Assembly: GCF_026210795.1 (NCBI RefSeq)
Contig: NC_089456.1
Span: forward strand, 2,668,501 to 2,732,500
DNA length: 64,000 nt
DNA from: Rhizophagus irregularis
Taxonomy: Eukaryota; Glomeromycota; Glomeromycetes; Glomerales; Glomeraceae
Direction of reading: 5' to 3'
Below the pieces are notes generated by a model. The model saw only the letters and a list, made by a program, of their open reading frames with translations. It was not told the DNA's origin and searched no databases. Both the position numbers and the translations under genes were made by a program. Positions 11,200 to 21,889 of the stretch are shown here, piece by piece (positions within the stretch are counted from its first letter, which is position 1; each line of letters opens with the position of its first letter).

Positions 11200-11654
11200 G
11201 TTATAGTACGTTTCGCCGAAGTTCATTTTGCCGAAAACTATTCTACTGAGGCCATTTCGCCGAAGGGAAGTTTTGCCGAAGGGATCATTTTCGCCGAACG
11301 TACATTTCATTGAATGGACATTTCGCCGAATCCTTTCCCGAACCGTCCATTTCATCGAAGGACATTTCGCCGAAAATGTTAGTGATTAACATATCTCCTT
11401 GATCATTAACAATTCACTCTTAAAGTACAAATCCTCTGAACTATTTCATTTTCAATTTATGATGATTTTGCTATCTTTTTTTTTAATATACGTGACTTAA
11501 AATAATGTATTAAAAACTCGCTTGTTTTCTCAAAAAAAAGAAAAACTAAAAAATTTCATATTTTCAGCGAAATGACCACTCGCAAAATGATCACTCGGGG
11601 AAATGACCACTGGGGAAATGGCATTTTGGCGAAATAGAAACTTCGGTGAAATAT
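11200..11654. mobile_element. TIR element A, TTCGCCGAA arrays
   Basis: A 455-base insertion flanked by the direct repeat GACCAAAATG (11190-11199 and 11655-11664). It splits a GGACCAG...GGTCC repeat that is uninterrupted in the sister unit near 47300-47400, which shows the empty site. The ends read inward as TTTCGCCGAAGTT and TTTCACCGAAGTT. Each arm is an array of TTCGCCGAA-type units (left 11210-11370, right 11570-11650 in reverse orientation) around an AT-rich core. There is no coding capacity. A 10-base duplication fits a Mutator-like non-autonomous element; the superfamily is inferred. Confidence 0.7.
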
Positions 11655-11870
11655 GACCAAAATGCGGTCCTGGACCGGTCCTGATCAAAAAAACTAATCG
11701 TGGACCGGACCGGATCAAAACGGATTGACCCAATAATGGGCCCATTTCCTAACAGTGGAGTTCAAATCTTTAAAATTGTCATGAATAAAAATAAATAATT
11801 TGATTTTAGAAAAGTAAATTCATAAAACAATTTTAATTATTCAGTTAACGTACATATAATATTCATCTTA

Positions 11871-13436
11871 CTAATCAATATTTTTTATATAGTTATTAAC
11901 GCAAATATATAAATCATTATAACTTCGAACTATAATATTATGTAACTTAAATTCCTTCACTTCATCTTTCAAATCAAATAAATCTATTCTACATTCAATA
12001 TTTTTAATTGCCAAATACTTTACTCTTCTTTCATTCATAATATATTTTTTTATATAATGTAAAATATCATCGCTACCTATTTGCATTATTAATAATTTAT
12101 TGATAAAAATACCTTGAGAACTTTCTAAGAACACTCTAAAATCACTTTCTTTAATAGTAAGAGTCAAACTTAAATATTCTAATTTAGAAGGAAGAGCTTG
12201 TCCTAGATTTTGTAATATATTTGAACTACCTTCAATATTATCATTTGGAGAATAATAGAAATTATTATTACCATATATATCGATTAAAAGATAATTAAGA
12301 TTTTGTTTGTTATTTTCAATTAAATTGAACATTTGATAAGAAACCTGATTTTCAAATCCATCAAAATAAAGAAAATTGATATTTTTACAATATTTTGTAA
12401 TTAATTCTAATAATTGTTGATTTAATGATAGATCATAATCAAGTCCATACCCGAAATTTTCTATATAACCACCAGACATTTGTAATAATTGTTGTAATGA
12501 TTCAATTTGTAATCCACTAGTTATAAATAAAGATTTCAACTTAAATGGTTTATTTAAATTAATAATTTGTTGAATAAAGCCGATATTTAAAGAACAATTA
12601 TAAAAATGAATAGATTCTAAAACATTTAGCCGTTCAAATATTTTTTTTAGATTGTTAATACCTTTAAAATCGACGTAATAAAAAACGATTGTATTTAAGG
12701 TACTTGAACAATTATAATCTTTTGATAATAATAATGTTTGATATAAAGAAATAACATTACGGTTTATTAAAATTTTTTTAAGATTTTGTTGTAAATTAAT
12801 TATTTGTGATATACGATCCTTAATTTGAGCAATATCTTTACTCAAATCTATATTATGAAGCTTTAAATTTCTAATATTGTGAATGAAATTTATATTTTGT
12901 AAAATTAACCCAAGAATATTATTAAGGTTTATATCCCAAAGAATAATATTTGAGCTCTCAATTTCAAGAGTATGTAAATTCACTTCATTTTCAATAAATA
13001 TTTTAAATAGTGATACACATATATCAACCATTATGTAAAAATCAGTTAAGTATGATATATTTTCGAGGCTTGCAGTTTTAATAGGAGATTCAAACCATTT
13101 CTCAACAGAAAACATAAAATTTTGTGTATTCAAATATTTTAAAAATCTAGGATAATTGAACAATGTATTCGAAGGGAATGATTTATTAAAAAGTTTATAT
13201 TTATTAAATTTTGTTTTAAGATCATCAGTTGAATTATGTAAGTAGATTTCAATAAAATTATAGTTTCCAGTAGGAATTGAAAATGGATTTTCCCACAATA
13301 ATGGAATCGCTAAACGACACCATAATCTGTTAACTAAAATACATGAATGTAAAGTTGAATAATCATTCTGAAAATATTTTATAACTTCATAAGTTAATTC
13401 AGGTAAATCTCCCGTAAATATTTTTGAACATGTCAT
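11871..13436 (-). CDS. F-box/LRR-like protein 2 (type B)
   Basis: An intact frame of 521 residues opening MTCSKIFTGDLPELTYEVIK. The F-box lies in residues 8-50 and differs from gene 1 there by only a few residues, while the leucine-rich body differs widely. The end is type B: FINKLLIMQIGSDDILHYI, YIMNERRVKYLAI, NYIKNID. The Thr in IFTGD replaces the Ser of the other copies. The gene is divergent to gene 3, with 955 bases between the two starts and a copy of the conserved upstream block facing each way. Its 3' flank carries the GGTCC-rich repeat interrupted by TIR element A. Role in an SCF complex is inferred from the F-box only. Confidence 0.85.
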   Translation of the reverse strand: MTCSKIFTGDLPELTYEVIKYFQNDYSTLHSCILVNRLWCRLAIPLLWENPFSIPTGNYNFIEIYLHNSTDDLKTKFNKYKLFNKSFPSNTLFNYPRFLKYLNTQNFMFSVEKWFESPIKTASLENISYLTDFYIMVDICVSLFKIFIENEVNLHTLEIESSNIILWDINLNNILGLILQNINFIHNIRNLKLHNIDLSKDIAQIKDRISQIINLQQNLKKILINRNVISLYQTLLLSKDYNCSSTLNTIVFYYVDFKGINNLKKIFERLNVLESIHFYNCSLNIGFIQQIINLNKPFKLKSLFITSGLQIESLQQLLQMSGGYIENFGYGLDYDLSLNQQLLELITKYCKNINFLYFDGFENQVSYQMFNLIENNKQNLNYLLIDIYGNNNFYYSPNDNIEGSSNILQNLGQALPSKLEYLSLTLTIKESDFRVFLESSQGIFINKLLIMQIGSDDILHYIKKYIMNERRVKYLAIKNIECRIDLFDLKDEVKEFKLHNIIVRSYNDLYICVNNYIKNID

Positions 13437-14391
13437 ATTGTAAAATTGAAAGTAAAAGAGAGAGGCATTAAATTTTTATTATTGTACCAAATTTGGTAAA
13501 TTATACCAATTTTCGGAATTATGATTCCGATATTGTCGCACAAATAACTGTGTCAATAATTAGGCGCAGTTCAATTAAAATTATGCCCGTAGCTATGTAT
13601 TAATTTAAACCAAATTTTGTTTTTATTGCTTAGCTAGTTAAATAATTTTTGCTATGTTTATAGACTAGTGAAATTATACATTTATACATACCGTTTAAAA
13701 TTGTATACTATCGTCACGTGCCAAACGGAAAATTTTAACGTAACTTTGTATTACTAATCTAAAAATCAATAATTTTTTACATGTATTCGACAATATTTTA
13801 AAGAAAGAGGTAATTATTTTGGAATATTTTTTCCCGAAGGAAAAAAACCTGGTGTTCCCTTTCCCATGAAATAATGGGTAATCTCCCGGAGCGCGTGCCA
13901 CTCATTAAATATAGCATGTGATTAACTATTTAACTATTTTAATATTTTAAACTAAAATTAGAGATTTCTCGGCTAATTATATGTGACGGGTAAGAAGAAA
14001 AGGAGTGGTGTCGGGTTAACCAAAAAAGTATTGTATGGTGTGAAATCGATATTGAGTATGATTTAGATAATAAAACTATACTCAACTTATATTATCGAAC
14101 GAAAAAAGTATTGTATTTATTTTTTTTTCTAGGAAAAAATAAAAGGGTCTTTGTACATCGATAATCCTAAGCAAATTAATTATTATTAAAGTTACATAGC
14201 AGTGCCAACGCAGATAAATGAGTGTCGATCTCTGTTTTAAACTATGTTAAAACTACGCCTGATTATTGAAGCATGTCACACAATTAATTGTGCGACAATA
14301 TCGCTCCGAAAATTGATATAATTTACTCAGTTCAGCGTAACAATAAAAAAAATTTTTTATTACCTCTCTCCTTTTCACTTTCAATTACAAT
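13437..14391. promoter_or_regulatory. Two-way promoter of F-box genes 2 and 3
   Basis: The conserved core occurs twice, at about 13510-13545 facing gene 2 and at 14289-14335 facing gene 3. The gene 3 copy lacks the GAATCATCA insert present in most others. AATTAGGCGCAGTT (13559-13573) and its reverse AACTACGCCTGATTATTG (about 14250-14268) mark the inner edges, so the region is an inverted pair of upstream blocks around a middle part containing TCGTCACGTGCC (13711-13722). Confidence 0.6.
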
Positions 14392-15945
14392 ATGACATGT
14401 TCAAAAATATTTTCAGGAGATTTACCTGAATTAACTTATGAAGTTATAAAATATTTTCAGAATGATTATTCAACTTTACATTCATGTATTTTAGTTAACA
14501 GATTATGGTGTCGCTTATCGATTCCATTATTATGGGAAAATCCTTTTTCAATTTATGCCAAAAACCATAATTATATCGAAATTTACTTACTTTATATAAA
14601 TGATGATCTTAAAACAACATTTTATAAATATAAAGTTATTAATAATTCATTACCTTCGAGTACACTTTTCAATTATCCTAAATTTTTAAAATATTTGAAT
14701 ACATATGAGTTTATATTTTCTGTTCGGAAATGGTTTGGATCTCCTATTAAATACATAAACCTCGAAAGTATATCATACTTAACTGATTTTTACATAATGA
14801 TTGATATATGTGTATCATTATTTAAAATATTTATCGAAAATGAAGTAAACTTACATACTCTTGAAATTGATAGTACAAGTATCATTTATGATTCTATTTA
14901 TCCTAGTAATATTCTTGAGTTAATTTTACAAAATACAAATTTCATTCACAATATTAAAAATTTAAAATTTCATATTATAGATAATAATAGAAATATTGCT
15001 CTAATTAAAGATCGTATATCACAGATAATTAATTTGCAACAAAATCTTAAACAAATTTTAATAAATCGGAGTGGTTTTCTTTTATGTCAATCATTATTTT
15101 TATCAAAAGATTATAATTGTTCAAATACTTTAAATACAATCGTTTTCTATTACTGCGATTTTAAAGGTATTAACAATCTACAAAAAATATTTGAACAATT
15201 AAACGTTTTAGAATCTGTTCATATCTTTTATTGTAGTTCTTTAAATACTGACTTTACTCAACAAATTATTAATTTAACAAAACCATTTAAGTTGAAATCT
15301 TTATTTATAAAAGAGGTATTACAAATTGAATCACTACAACAACTATTACAAAAATCTGGCGGTTATATTGAAAATTTCAGGTATGGATTTTATCTTAATC
15401 CATCATTAAGTCAACAATTATCAGAATTAATCACAAAATATTGTAAAAATATCAATTTTCTTTATTTTGGTGGACCAGAAAGTAAGAGTGTTTATCAAAT
15501 GTTCAATTTAATGGAAAATATTAAACAAAATCTTAATTATCTTTTAATTGATATAAGTGAATATACTACTATTTCTCCTATTATTAGTACTAGTTCAATC
15601 ATATTACAAAATCTAGGACAAGTTCTTCCTTCTAAATTAGAATATGTAAGGTTGGCTCTTAATATTAAAGAAAGTGATTTTAGATTATTCTTAGAAAATT
15701 CTCAAGATATTTTTATCAATAAATTGTTTATAAAACAAAGCGGTAGTGATGATATTTTACATTATATAAAAGAATATATTATGAAGGAAAGAAGAGTCAG
15801 ATATTTGGCAATTAATATTGAAAATAGAATAGATTTATTTGATTGGAAAGATGAAGTGAAGGAATTTAAGTTATATAATATTATAGTTCGAAGTTGTAAT
15901 GATTTATATATTTACGTTGATAACTATATAAAGAATATTGATTAG
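14392..15945 (+). CDS. F-box/LRR-like protein 3 (type B)
   Basis: An intact single exon of 517 residues, beginning MTCSKIFSGDLPELTYEVIK. The N-terminal 50 residues form the F-box (LVNRLWCRLSIPLLWENPF). The body shares long phrases with gene 4 (YDSIYPSNILELILQNTNF, IKDRISQIINLQQNLK), marking the two as the closest pair in the left array. The end is type B (YIKNID). The start is fixed by the conserved M-T-C-S-K-I-F and the pyrimidine-rich leader CCTCTCTCCTTTTCACTTTC just upstream. Its 3' flank carries TIR element B and then the LINE-like element, both absent from the matching flank of gene 4. Confidence 0.85.
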   Translation: MTCSKIFSGDLPELTYEVIKYFQNDYSTLHSCILVNRLWCRLSIPLLWENPFSIYAKNHNYIEIYLLYINDDLKTTFYKYKVINNSLPSSTLFNYPKFLKYLNTYEFIFSVRKWFGSPIKYINLESISYLTDFYIMIDICVSLFKIFIENEVNLHTLEIDSTSIIYDSIYPSNILELILQNTNFIHNIKNLKFHIIDNNRNIALIKDRISQIINLQQNLKQILINRSGFLLCQSLFLSKDYNCSNTLNTIVFYYCDFKGINNLQKIFEQLNVLESVHIFYCSSLNTDFTQQIINLTKPFKLKSLFIKEVLQIESLQQLLQKSGGYIENFRYGFYLNPSLSQQLSELITKYCKNINFLYFGGPESKSVYQMFNLMENIKQNLNYLLIDISEYTTISPIISTSSIILQNLGQVLPSKLEYVRLALNIKESDFRLFLENSQDIFINKLFIKQSGSDDILHYIKEYIMKERRVRYLAINIENRIDLFDWKDEVKEFKLYNIIVRSCNDLYIYVDNYIKNID

Positions 15946-16148
15946 TTATAAAAATAAATATCATCATATGTAGTAAGTTAACTGAATAATTAAATTTACT
16001 TTACTAAATTTACTTTTTAAAATAAATTGCTTATTTATTTATTAATATGAATTATTGAAAAATTATTTTTTTATTCATGGCAATTTTAAAAATTTGAAAT
16101 CCATTATTAGGGAATGGACATATAGTTGGATCAATCTGGTCCGGTCTA

Positions 16149-16722
16149 GAGGTTGGAACCGGTTAAGCTTAACCGGTTAATTAACCGGTTAAAACGGAAC
16201 CGGTTAAAACATTTGTTAACCGGTTAAAAAACAATTTTTAACCGGTTAAATTAACCGGTTAAATTAACCGGTTAAATTATCCGGTTAAATTAATCGGTTA
16301 AATTAATTGGTTAATTTAACCGGTTAAAATGCTGAAAATATTTGTAATTCTGGCCAAATTTACAGTGCCGGCCAGAATTATAAATCACGGGACTTCGGAT
16401 AAAAGTTTAGCCACCAGGTAAGATACCAACGGACCAGGTGGTGGAATTTTTTGTGTTATATAAAATTCATAATGCGGGCCGAAATTCATAGTGCCGGCCA
16501 GACAATTTTGGCCTGAATTTAGTCTTTCAGCTAGAGTTTCGTTTCGATAGTTAGAGTTTTGGTCTGGCCTAATTTTGGCCGGGATTAAAAATATATTTGA
16601 TGCTAATCCTGGCCGAATTTTTATTCTGACTAGGATTGAGTTTTAACCGGTTAATTAACCGGTTAAAGGTTTGGTTAACCGGTTATTAACCGGTTAAGAC
16701 TTTTTGGACCGGTTCCAACCTC
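16149..16722. mobile_element. TIR element B, TTAACCGGTTAA arrays
   Basis: A 574-base insertion with 15-base perfect inverted ends GAGGTTGGAACCGGT, bounded by TA on each side (16147-16148 and 16723-16724). It sits inside the GGTCCGGT repeat of the gene 3 flank, which is uninterrupted in the gene 4 flank near 21230-21260. Both arms are arrays of the palindrome TTAACCGGTTAA. The middle contains GCCGGCCAGAATTAT-type repeats in both orientations. There is no coding capacity. A TA duplication fits a Tc1/mariner-like non-autonomous element, though the subterminal arrays are unusual. Confidence 0.7.
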
Positions 16723-17069
16723 TAGTCCGGTCCATGACCCTTTTGGTCTAGATCATTATTATTAATAAAAATTAGAGTCGAAAACTGGTCCTTAATATTT
16801 TTCTATTGCCTCAGCTTAATTCTAAATAACTATAATCTTACACAATTGGTAAAGGAAATTTGAAATATAAAATAATTAATTCAATAAATTAAATGTTTAA
16901 ATAATTAATTTAGAATAAATAAAATAAATAATATTATAATAATTAAATATATGTTAAGTTCGTTAAATTCAGTTTGTTAAGATGAATTTAAATCAACATA
17001 ATTATTTTTGCAGTGTCATCATTTTCTAGCTTCTATTCCAGAAAAATCCAGACATGTGATCAATTTTCT
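16723..17069. other. 3' flank of F-box gene 3
   Basis: No gene. The sequence (TTTTTCTATTGCC..CAGCTTAA, ATAATCTTACACAATT, TTCCAGAAAAATCCAGACAT) repeats in the gene 4 flank at 21300-21620, so the duplicated unit includes it. Confidence 0.5.
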
Positions 17070-19227
17070 TTTTTTTTTTTAGAACAGCAGCGCGTTTATT
17101 AATTATGTAACAAAATTACAAAGAAAATCATGAATACATAATACAAAACACTTAGAAAGAGGCAAAAAAATTCCTACATTTCTCTACTGAGCTTGATCTA
17201 GTCTAAAAAATTACTTATGATAAATCTAAAAAAAAAATTAAATTTGTCAATTTTAAAAATCTATCTATTGTAAATTTTTTTATTATTTTCTTATGTTTTC
17301 TGAAATTTTCTGTATTTTTCTAAACGCTAGAATACTAAGATATTGACATAAAAAATAAATTTGTAAATCATCCCTATAAAAATTGTGAAGAAAAAAAAAC
17401 TAAACAAATAAAATAAAAACAAAATTAACATTGATACATTAAGAAATACAAAATCTTAAAATCTAAGCTCTTGATAGAAATGTATCTGAAATCAGATGAA
17501 AAACCATATTCATATAAGTGTTTTCTTTACCAAATCTAAGCGTAAATCCCAAGACCTTGATCCTAAATTTGTTTGGTTAAGTCAGACAAATTTGTTTATT
17601 CGCTATCGGAATCGTTCCTTTGTATTGTCACTACGCGTTTTTTGTTTTTGTTAAACTTGTCTTTTTCTTTACTAGACGTTCCTTCTTGTATTGTGTCATC
17701 TTGCTTTTTCTTCTCCAAACGTTCACTGAATTTGTTATTTAAATCATCGAGTTCTTCATGTTCTTCTTTACTCCTAGGTATCGTGGAAAGTAGACTTGAT
17801 AGTGCATCTACAAATTTATCACCCTTAGATGTTGTATGTGTAGGCACAATAAACTTGTTGATCCCTGTCCTTTTCTTATATACTCCGTCCTTTCCTATTA
17901 ATTCGTCTTGGCTTTTCATTTGTAAACCTTTTCCCAAATCTTCCTCCATTGTGGATCTGTAAATTTCCTATAATAGATCTTTTTCATAGTTAAAATATAT
18001 CAAAATATATTTAATTTTGATTTTGATTGTTTTGGCAAAATGTCTACCGTATTCATTGATATACCCTTTCACTAATTCAAAACCTTGTTTTTCATTTTCT
18101 TTCTCATCTAACTTTCTAATAAGTATCTCCCTCTTATTCTTGTTGCATCCAAATTAGCGTCAAACATCCTGAAAAAGTACGTTCGTTCATTTTTTGATAA
18201 AGCTATATTTGATCCTCCTTTTAGAAATTGCTCTTCCATTTCTTTTTGTTAGACGGATTTTAGCTCGAACTGTTCTGTACTTATAATTCCATTTGACCTC
18301 CAATTTCTCTACATATCCAACTTTTTTCAACATCTCTTAAATCTCAGCATCCTTCCAATAAGCCACGTGATTGGCAAAATATTTATCCAAATAATTATCA
18401 TCGAAAGTTGTTTGAACCAGAATTTCATCGATCTTCCTTTTTTTAATTCTTGTGTCGATGATTTCTTTTTGGACTTTTGGCGCCGCTTGTTGGCATTTAG
18501 TCTTACTTTCTGGTTTACTAGTTTTGGAATTTCTACTCGCTTTTTGTTTCTCTTCTAAATTTTCATCCTTTTTTTCTTGTAATTTAATTCGTTCCTTTGT
18601 TATTACTTCCATTTCTTTATCTTGCCCTTGAGTTCATTTATCTCTTCCTTTTGTAGTTCTATTAAACGTGTCTTATCTTCTAAATCTTTTTCTAAGGAAC
18701 GCTTCTTTTCTTTCCAGTCTTGTAATAATTTTTTGTTATGTGGTTGAGAAGAATTTATTGGTTCATTTGTTGCTGAGCCTTCAGAAAAATTCTCACGAAC
18801 TATTCTTCGAATATCGTCCTTAATGTTTCGCTACCTACTTTATGGTAAATAAAACTGCGTTAAAGACAGTAAGTCGCTTATTTGTACGCTCTTTGGCTGC
18901 TATTTTCTTCAAAAAACAACCTGGTCGGAAAAAAGGATTGTCTCCTAGTAAATTTTTTGTTCATATGTTGTTAAACTAAATTTAATATCATCTTCGTCGT
19001 TGTCAATATCATAAAAGTTGAATAAATGATTGTGTTCTAGTCCCTCAAAGCCGTCAAATAAGCTCTTATGTATTTTGTTATACTCTTTCCGTTCAGTAAA
19101 ACTTTGACGTCGGTCATTTTGTAAGTTTTTATGTATTTTATATAGTAAAATTTGTTTTATTCTTCCGCTAAAATTTTGGTTTGAAAGATCAGTGGAAAGA
19201 GTTCGTTCTCAAAAATATCAGCACGCT
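17070..19227 (-). mobile_element. LINE-like ORF1-only element, copy 1
   Basis: About 2.15 kb interrupts a sequence that is continuous in the gene 4/5 interval (ATTTTCT...AAAATTTTTTATAG near 21620-21645). The short repeat TTTTCT lies at both edges. Read on the minus strand it begins with a block CTCTTTCCACTGATCTTTCA (19182-19201) shared with copy 2 and ends in an A run (plus-strand T run at 17071-17083). Decayed coding pieces in order are: TDVKVLLNGK with SLFDGFEGLEHNHLFNFYD (near 18990-19120), a Lys/Glu-rich coiled coil (18337-18680), then YWKDAEI followed by VGYVEKLEVKWNYKYRTVRA (an RRM-like fold by pattern), and a charged C-terminal part (17596-17949). Several frame breaks separate the pieces. 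No reverse transcriptase or endonuclease is seen. LINE ORF1 kinship is inferred from coiled coil plus RRM-like order and the A tail. Confidence 0.55.
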
Positions 19228-19514
19228 TTTCTAAAATTTTTTATAGGGCTTCAGGCTAGAAGACTTCATTGACCCTTATTTTACAACCTGGCCCGAACCG
19301 GACTAAACCATTATTATATCAATTTGTTGTAAAAACAAAAAAAATCGACCAACGGGGTGATCAACTTAATTTTTACCACGTTAGTGATGTTACACACAAC
19401 GAATTGTGCAACAATATCGGTATAATTTACCCAGTTCGGCGTAACAATAAAAAATTTTTTTGTTACCTCTCTGATTTTTTTGTTACCTCTCTCCTTTTCA
19501 CTTTCAATTACAAT
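19228..19514 (+). promoter_or_regulatory. Upstream block of F-box gene 4
   Basis: Holds the shortened conserved core GAATTGTGCAACAATATCGG then TATAATTTACCCAGTTCGGC (19420-19440) and a pyrimidine leader. The phrase GATTTTTTTGTTACCTCTCT is partly duplicated just before the ATG. The long frame that continues upstream of the ATG lies in this block and is not conserved as protein. Confidence 0.55.
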
Positions 19515-21074
19515 ATGACATGTTCAAAAATATTTTCAGGAGATTTACCTGAATTAACCTATGAAATTATAAAATATTTTCAGAATGATTATCCAACCTT
19601 ACATTCATGCATTTTAGTTAACAAATTATGGTGTCATTTAGCGATTCCATTATTATGGGAAAATCCTTTTTCAATTTATGTTAAAAACCATAATTTTATC
19701 GGAATTTACTTACATAATATAAATGACGATCTTAAAACAAAATTTTATAAATATAAAGTTATTAATAATTCATTACCTTCGAGGACACTTTTCAATTATC
19801 CTAAATTTTTAAAATATTTGAATACATATGGGTTTATATTTTCTATTCAGAAATGGTTTGAATCTCCTATTAAAACTGCAAGCCTCGAAAATATATCATA
19901 CTTAACTGATTTTTACATAATGATTGATATATGTGTATCATTATTTAAAATATTTATCGAAAATGAAGTAAATTTACATACTCTTGAAATTGATAGTACA
20001 AGTATCGTTTATGATTCTATTTATCCTAGTAATATTCTTGAGTTAATTTTGCAAAATACAAATTTCATTCACAATATTAAAAATTTAAAACTTCATATTA
20101 TAGATAATAATAGAAATATTGCTCTAATTAAAGATCGTATATCACAGATAATTAATTTACAACAAAATCTTAAAAAAATTTTAATAAATCGGAATAGTTT
20201 TCTCTCATGTCAATCATTATTTTTATCAAAAGATTATAATTGTTCAAATACTTTAAATACAATCGTTTTCTATTACTGCAATTTTAAAGGTATTAACAAT
20301 CTACAAAAAATATTTGAACAATTAAACGTTTTAGAATCTGTTCATATCCTTTATTGTGGTTCTTTATGTACTGACTTTATTCAACAAATTATTAATTTAA
20401 CAAAACCATTTAAGTTGAAATCTTTATTTGTAAGTGAGATATTACAAATTGAATCATTACAACAATTATTACAAAAATCTGGTGGTTATATAGAAAATTT
20501 CGGGTACTGTGGACTTTATTTTACTACATCACTAAGTCAACAATTATTAGAATTAATCACAAAATATTGTAAAAATATCAATTTTCTTTATTTGAGTGGA
20601 TATGAAAGTCGGATTGTTTATCAAATGTCCAATTTAATTGAAAATATTAAACAAAATCTTAATTATCTTTTAATTGATATAAGTGAATATAGTTCTCCAA
20701 ATGGTAATATTGAAGGTAGTTCAAATATATTACAAAATCTAGGACAAGCTCTCCCTTCTAAATTAGAATACATAAGGATGGCTTTTACTATTAAAGAAAG
20801 TGATTTTAGAGTATTCTTAGAAAATTCTCAAGATATTTTTATCAATAAATTGTTAATAATACAAAATGGTAGTGACGATATTTTACATTATATAAAAGAA
20901 TATATTATGAAGGAAAGAAGAGTCAGGTATTTGGCAATTAAAAATATTGAAAATAGAATAGATTTATTTGATTTAAAAGATGAAGTGAAGGAATTTGAGT
21001 TACATAATATTATAGTTCGAAATTATACCGATTTATATATTACCGTTAATAACTATATAAAGAATATTGATTAA
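19515..21074 (+). CDS. F-box/LRR-like protein 4 (type B)
   Basis: 519 residues from ATG 19515, chosen because it aligns with M-T-C-S-K-I-F of all copies; an in-frame extension of 82 codons reaches back to 19269 but consists of promoter sequence and the edge of the mobile element. The F-box at residues 8-50 carries four changes unusual for the family (YEIIKYF, DYPTLHSC, LVNKLWCHL), so Skp1 contact might differ. The body is nearest to gene 3; the C-terminal part (SSPNGNIEGSSNILQNLGQ) also matches genes 2 and 8. The end is type B (NYIKNID). No internal stop or intron is seen. Confidence 0.85.
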   Translation: MTCSKIFSGDLPELTYEIIKYFQNDYPTLHSCILVNKLWCHLAIPLLWENPFSIYVKNHNFIGIYLHNINDDLKTKFYKYKVINNSLPSRTLFNYPKFLKYLNTYGFIFSIQKWFESPIKTASLENISYLTDFYIMIDICVSLFKIFIENEVNLHTLEIDSTSIVYDSIYPSNILELILQNTNFIHNIKNLKLHIIDNNRNIALIKDRISQIINLQQNLKKILINRNSFLSCQSLFLSKDYNCSNTLNTIVFYYCNFKGINNLQKIFEQLNVLESVHILYCGSLCTDFIQQIINLTKPFKLKSLFVSEILQIESLQQLLQKSGGYIENFGYCGLYFTTSLSQQLLELITKYCKNINFLYLSGYESRIVYQMSNLIENIKQNLNYLLIDISEYSSPNGNIEGSSNILQNLGQALPSKLEYIRMAFTIKESDFRVFLENSQDIFINKLLIIQNGSDDILHYIKEYIMKERRVRYLAIKNIENRIDLFDLKDEVKEFELHNIIVRNYTDLYITVNNYIKNID

Positions 21075-21889
21075 TTATAAAGATGAATATCATATGTATG
21101 TTAACTGAATAATTAAATTTACTTTACTAAATTTATTTTTTACAATAAATTGTTTAATTATTTTTTTATTCATGACAATTTTAAAAATTTGAAATCCATT
21201 TTAGGAAATGAACATAGAGTTGGATGAATCCGTTCTGGTCCGGTGATTCCGGTCCGGTCCAGGACCACTTTTGGTCTAATCTTTATTATGATTATATGAT
21301 ATTAATAAAAATTAAAAATGAATCGATCCGAACTTGGTCGAAAAAACTGGTCCGTAATATTTTTCTATTGCCGCAGCTTAATTTCTAAATAATTATAATC
21401 TTACACAATTAGTAAACGAAAATTTAATGTAAAATAATTAATTCAATAAATTAAATAATTAAATAGAATAAATAAAATAAATAATATTATAAAAATTAAA
21501 TAAATGTTAAGTTCGTTAAATTTGTTAAGATGAATTTTAAATTAACATAATTATTTTTGCAGCGTCATCATTTTTCTACTAGTTTCTGGCTATTCCAGAA
21601 AAATCCAGACATGTGATTAATTTTCTAAAAATTTTTTATAGAGCTTCAGGCCTTATTTTACGACCCGGCCCGGCCCGGCCCGGACTATTATACCAATCTG
21701 TTGTAAATTGACCAACAGGTGACCGTGAGGTGATCAACTTAATTTTTACCACGTTAGTGACGTTACACAATTAATTGACACGAATTGTGCGACAATATCG
21801 GAATCATCACTCCAAAATTGGTATAATTTACCCAGTTCGCCCAGTTAAAAATTTAATACTTCTCCTCCTTTTACTTTCAAATTTACAAT
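21075..21889. other. Intergenic between F-box genes 4 and 5
   Basis: Contains the uninterrupted GGTCCGGTCC repeat (21230-21350), the AT-rich flank and, at 21785-21842, the full-length upstream core facing gene 5: TTGTGCGACAATATCGGA, ATCATCACTCC and TTGGTATAATTTACCC. This interval is the best empty-site reference for the insertions seen after gene 3. Confidence 0.6.

Noticed and set aside
11149-11745. Two minus-strand frames rich in Arg/Gly/Phe
   Set aside because: They are the TTCGCCGAA arrays of element A and the GGTCC repeat read through.
17573-17962. 129-residue plus-strand frame
   Set aside because: Antisense of the charged coding piece of the LINE-like element, which shows the expected Lys/Glu-rich composition on the minus strand.
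19269-19514. 82-codon N-terminal extension of F-box protein 4
   Set aside because: It covers the conserved promoter block; other copies have stops there and all align from M-[STA]-C-S-K-I-F.
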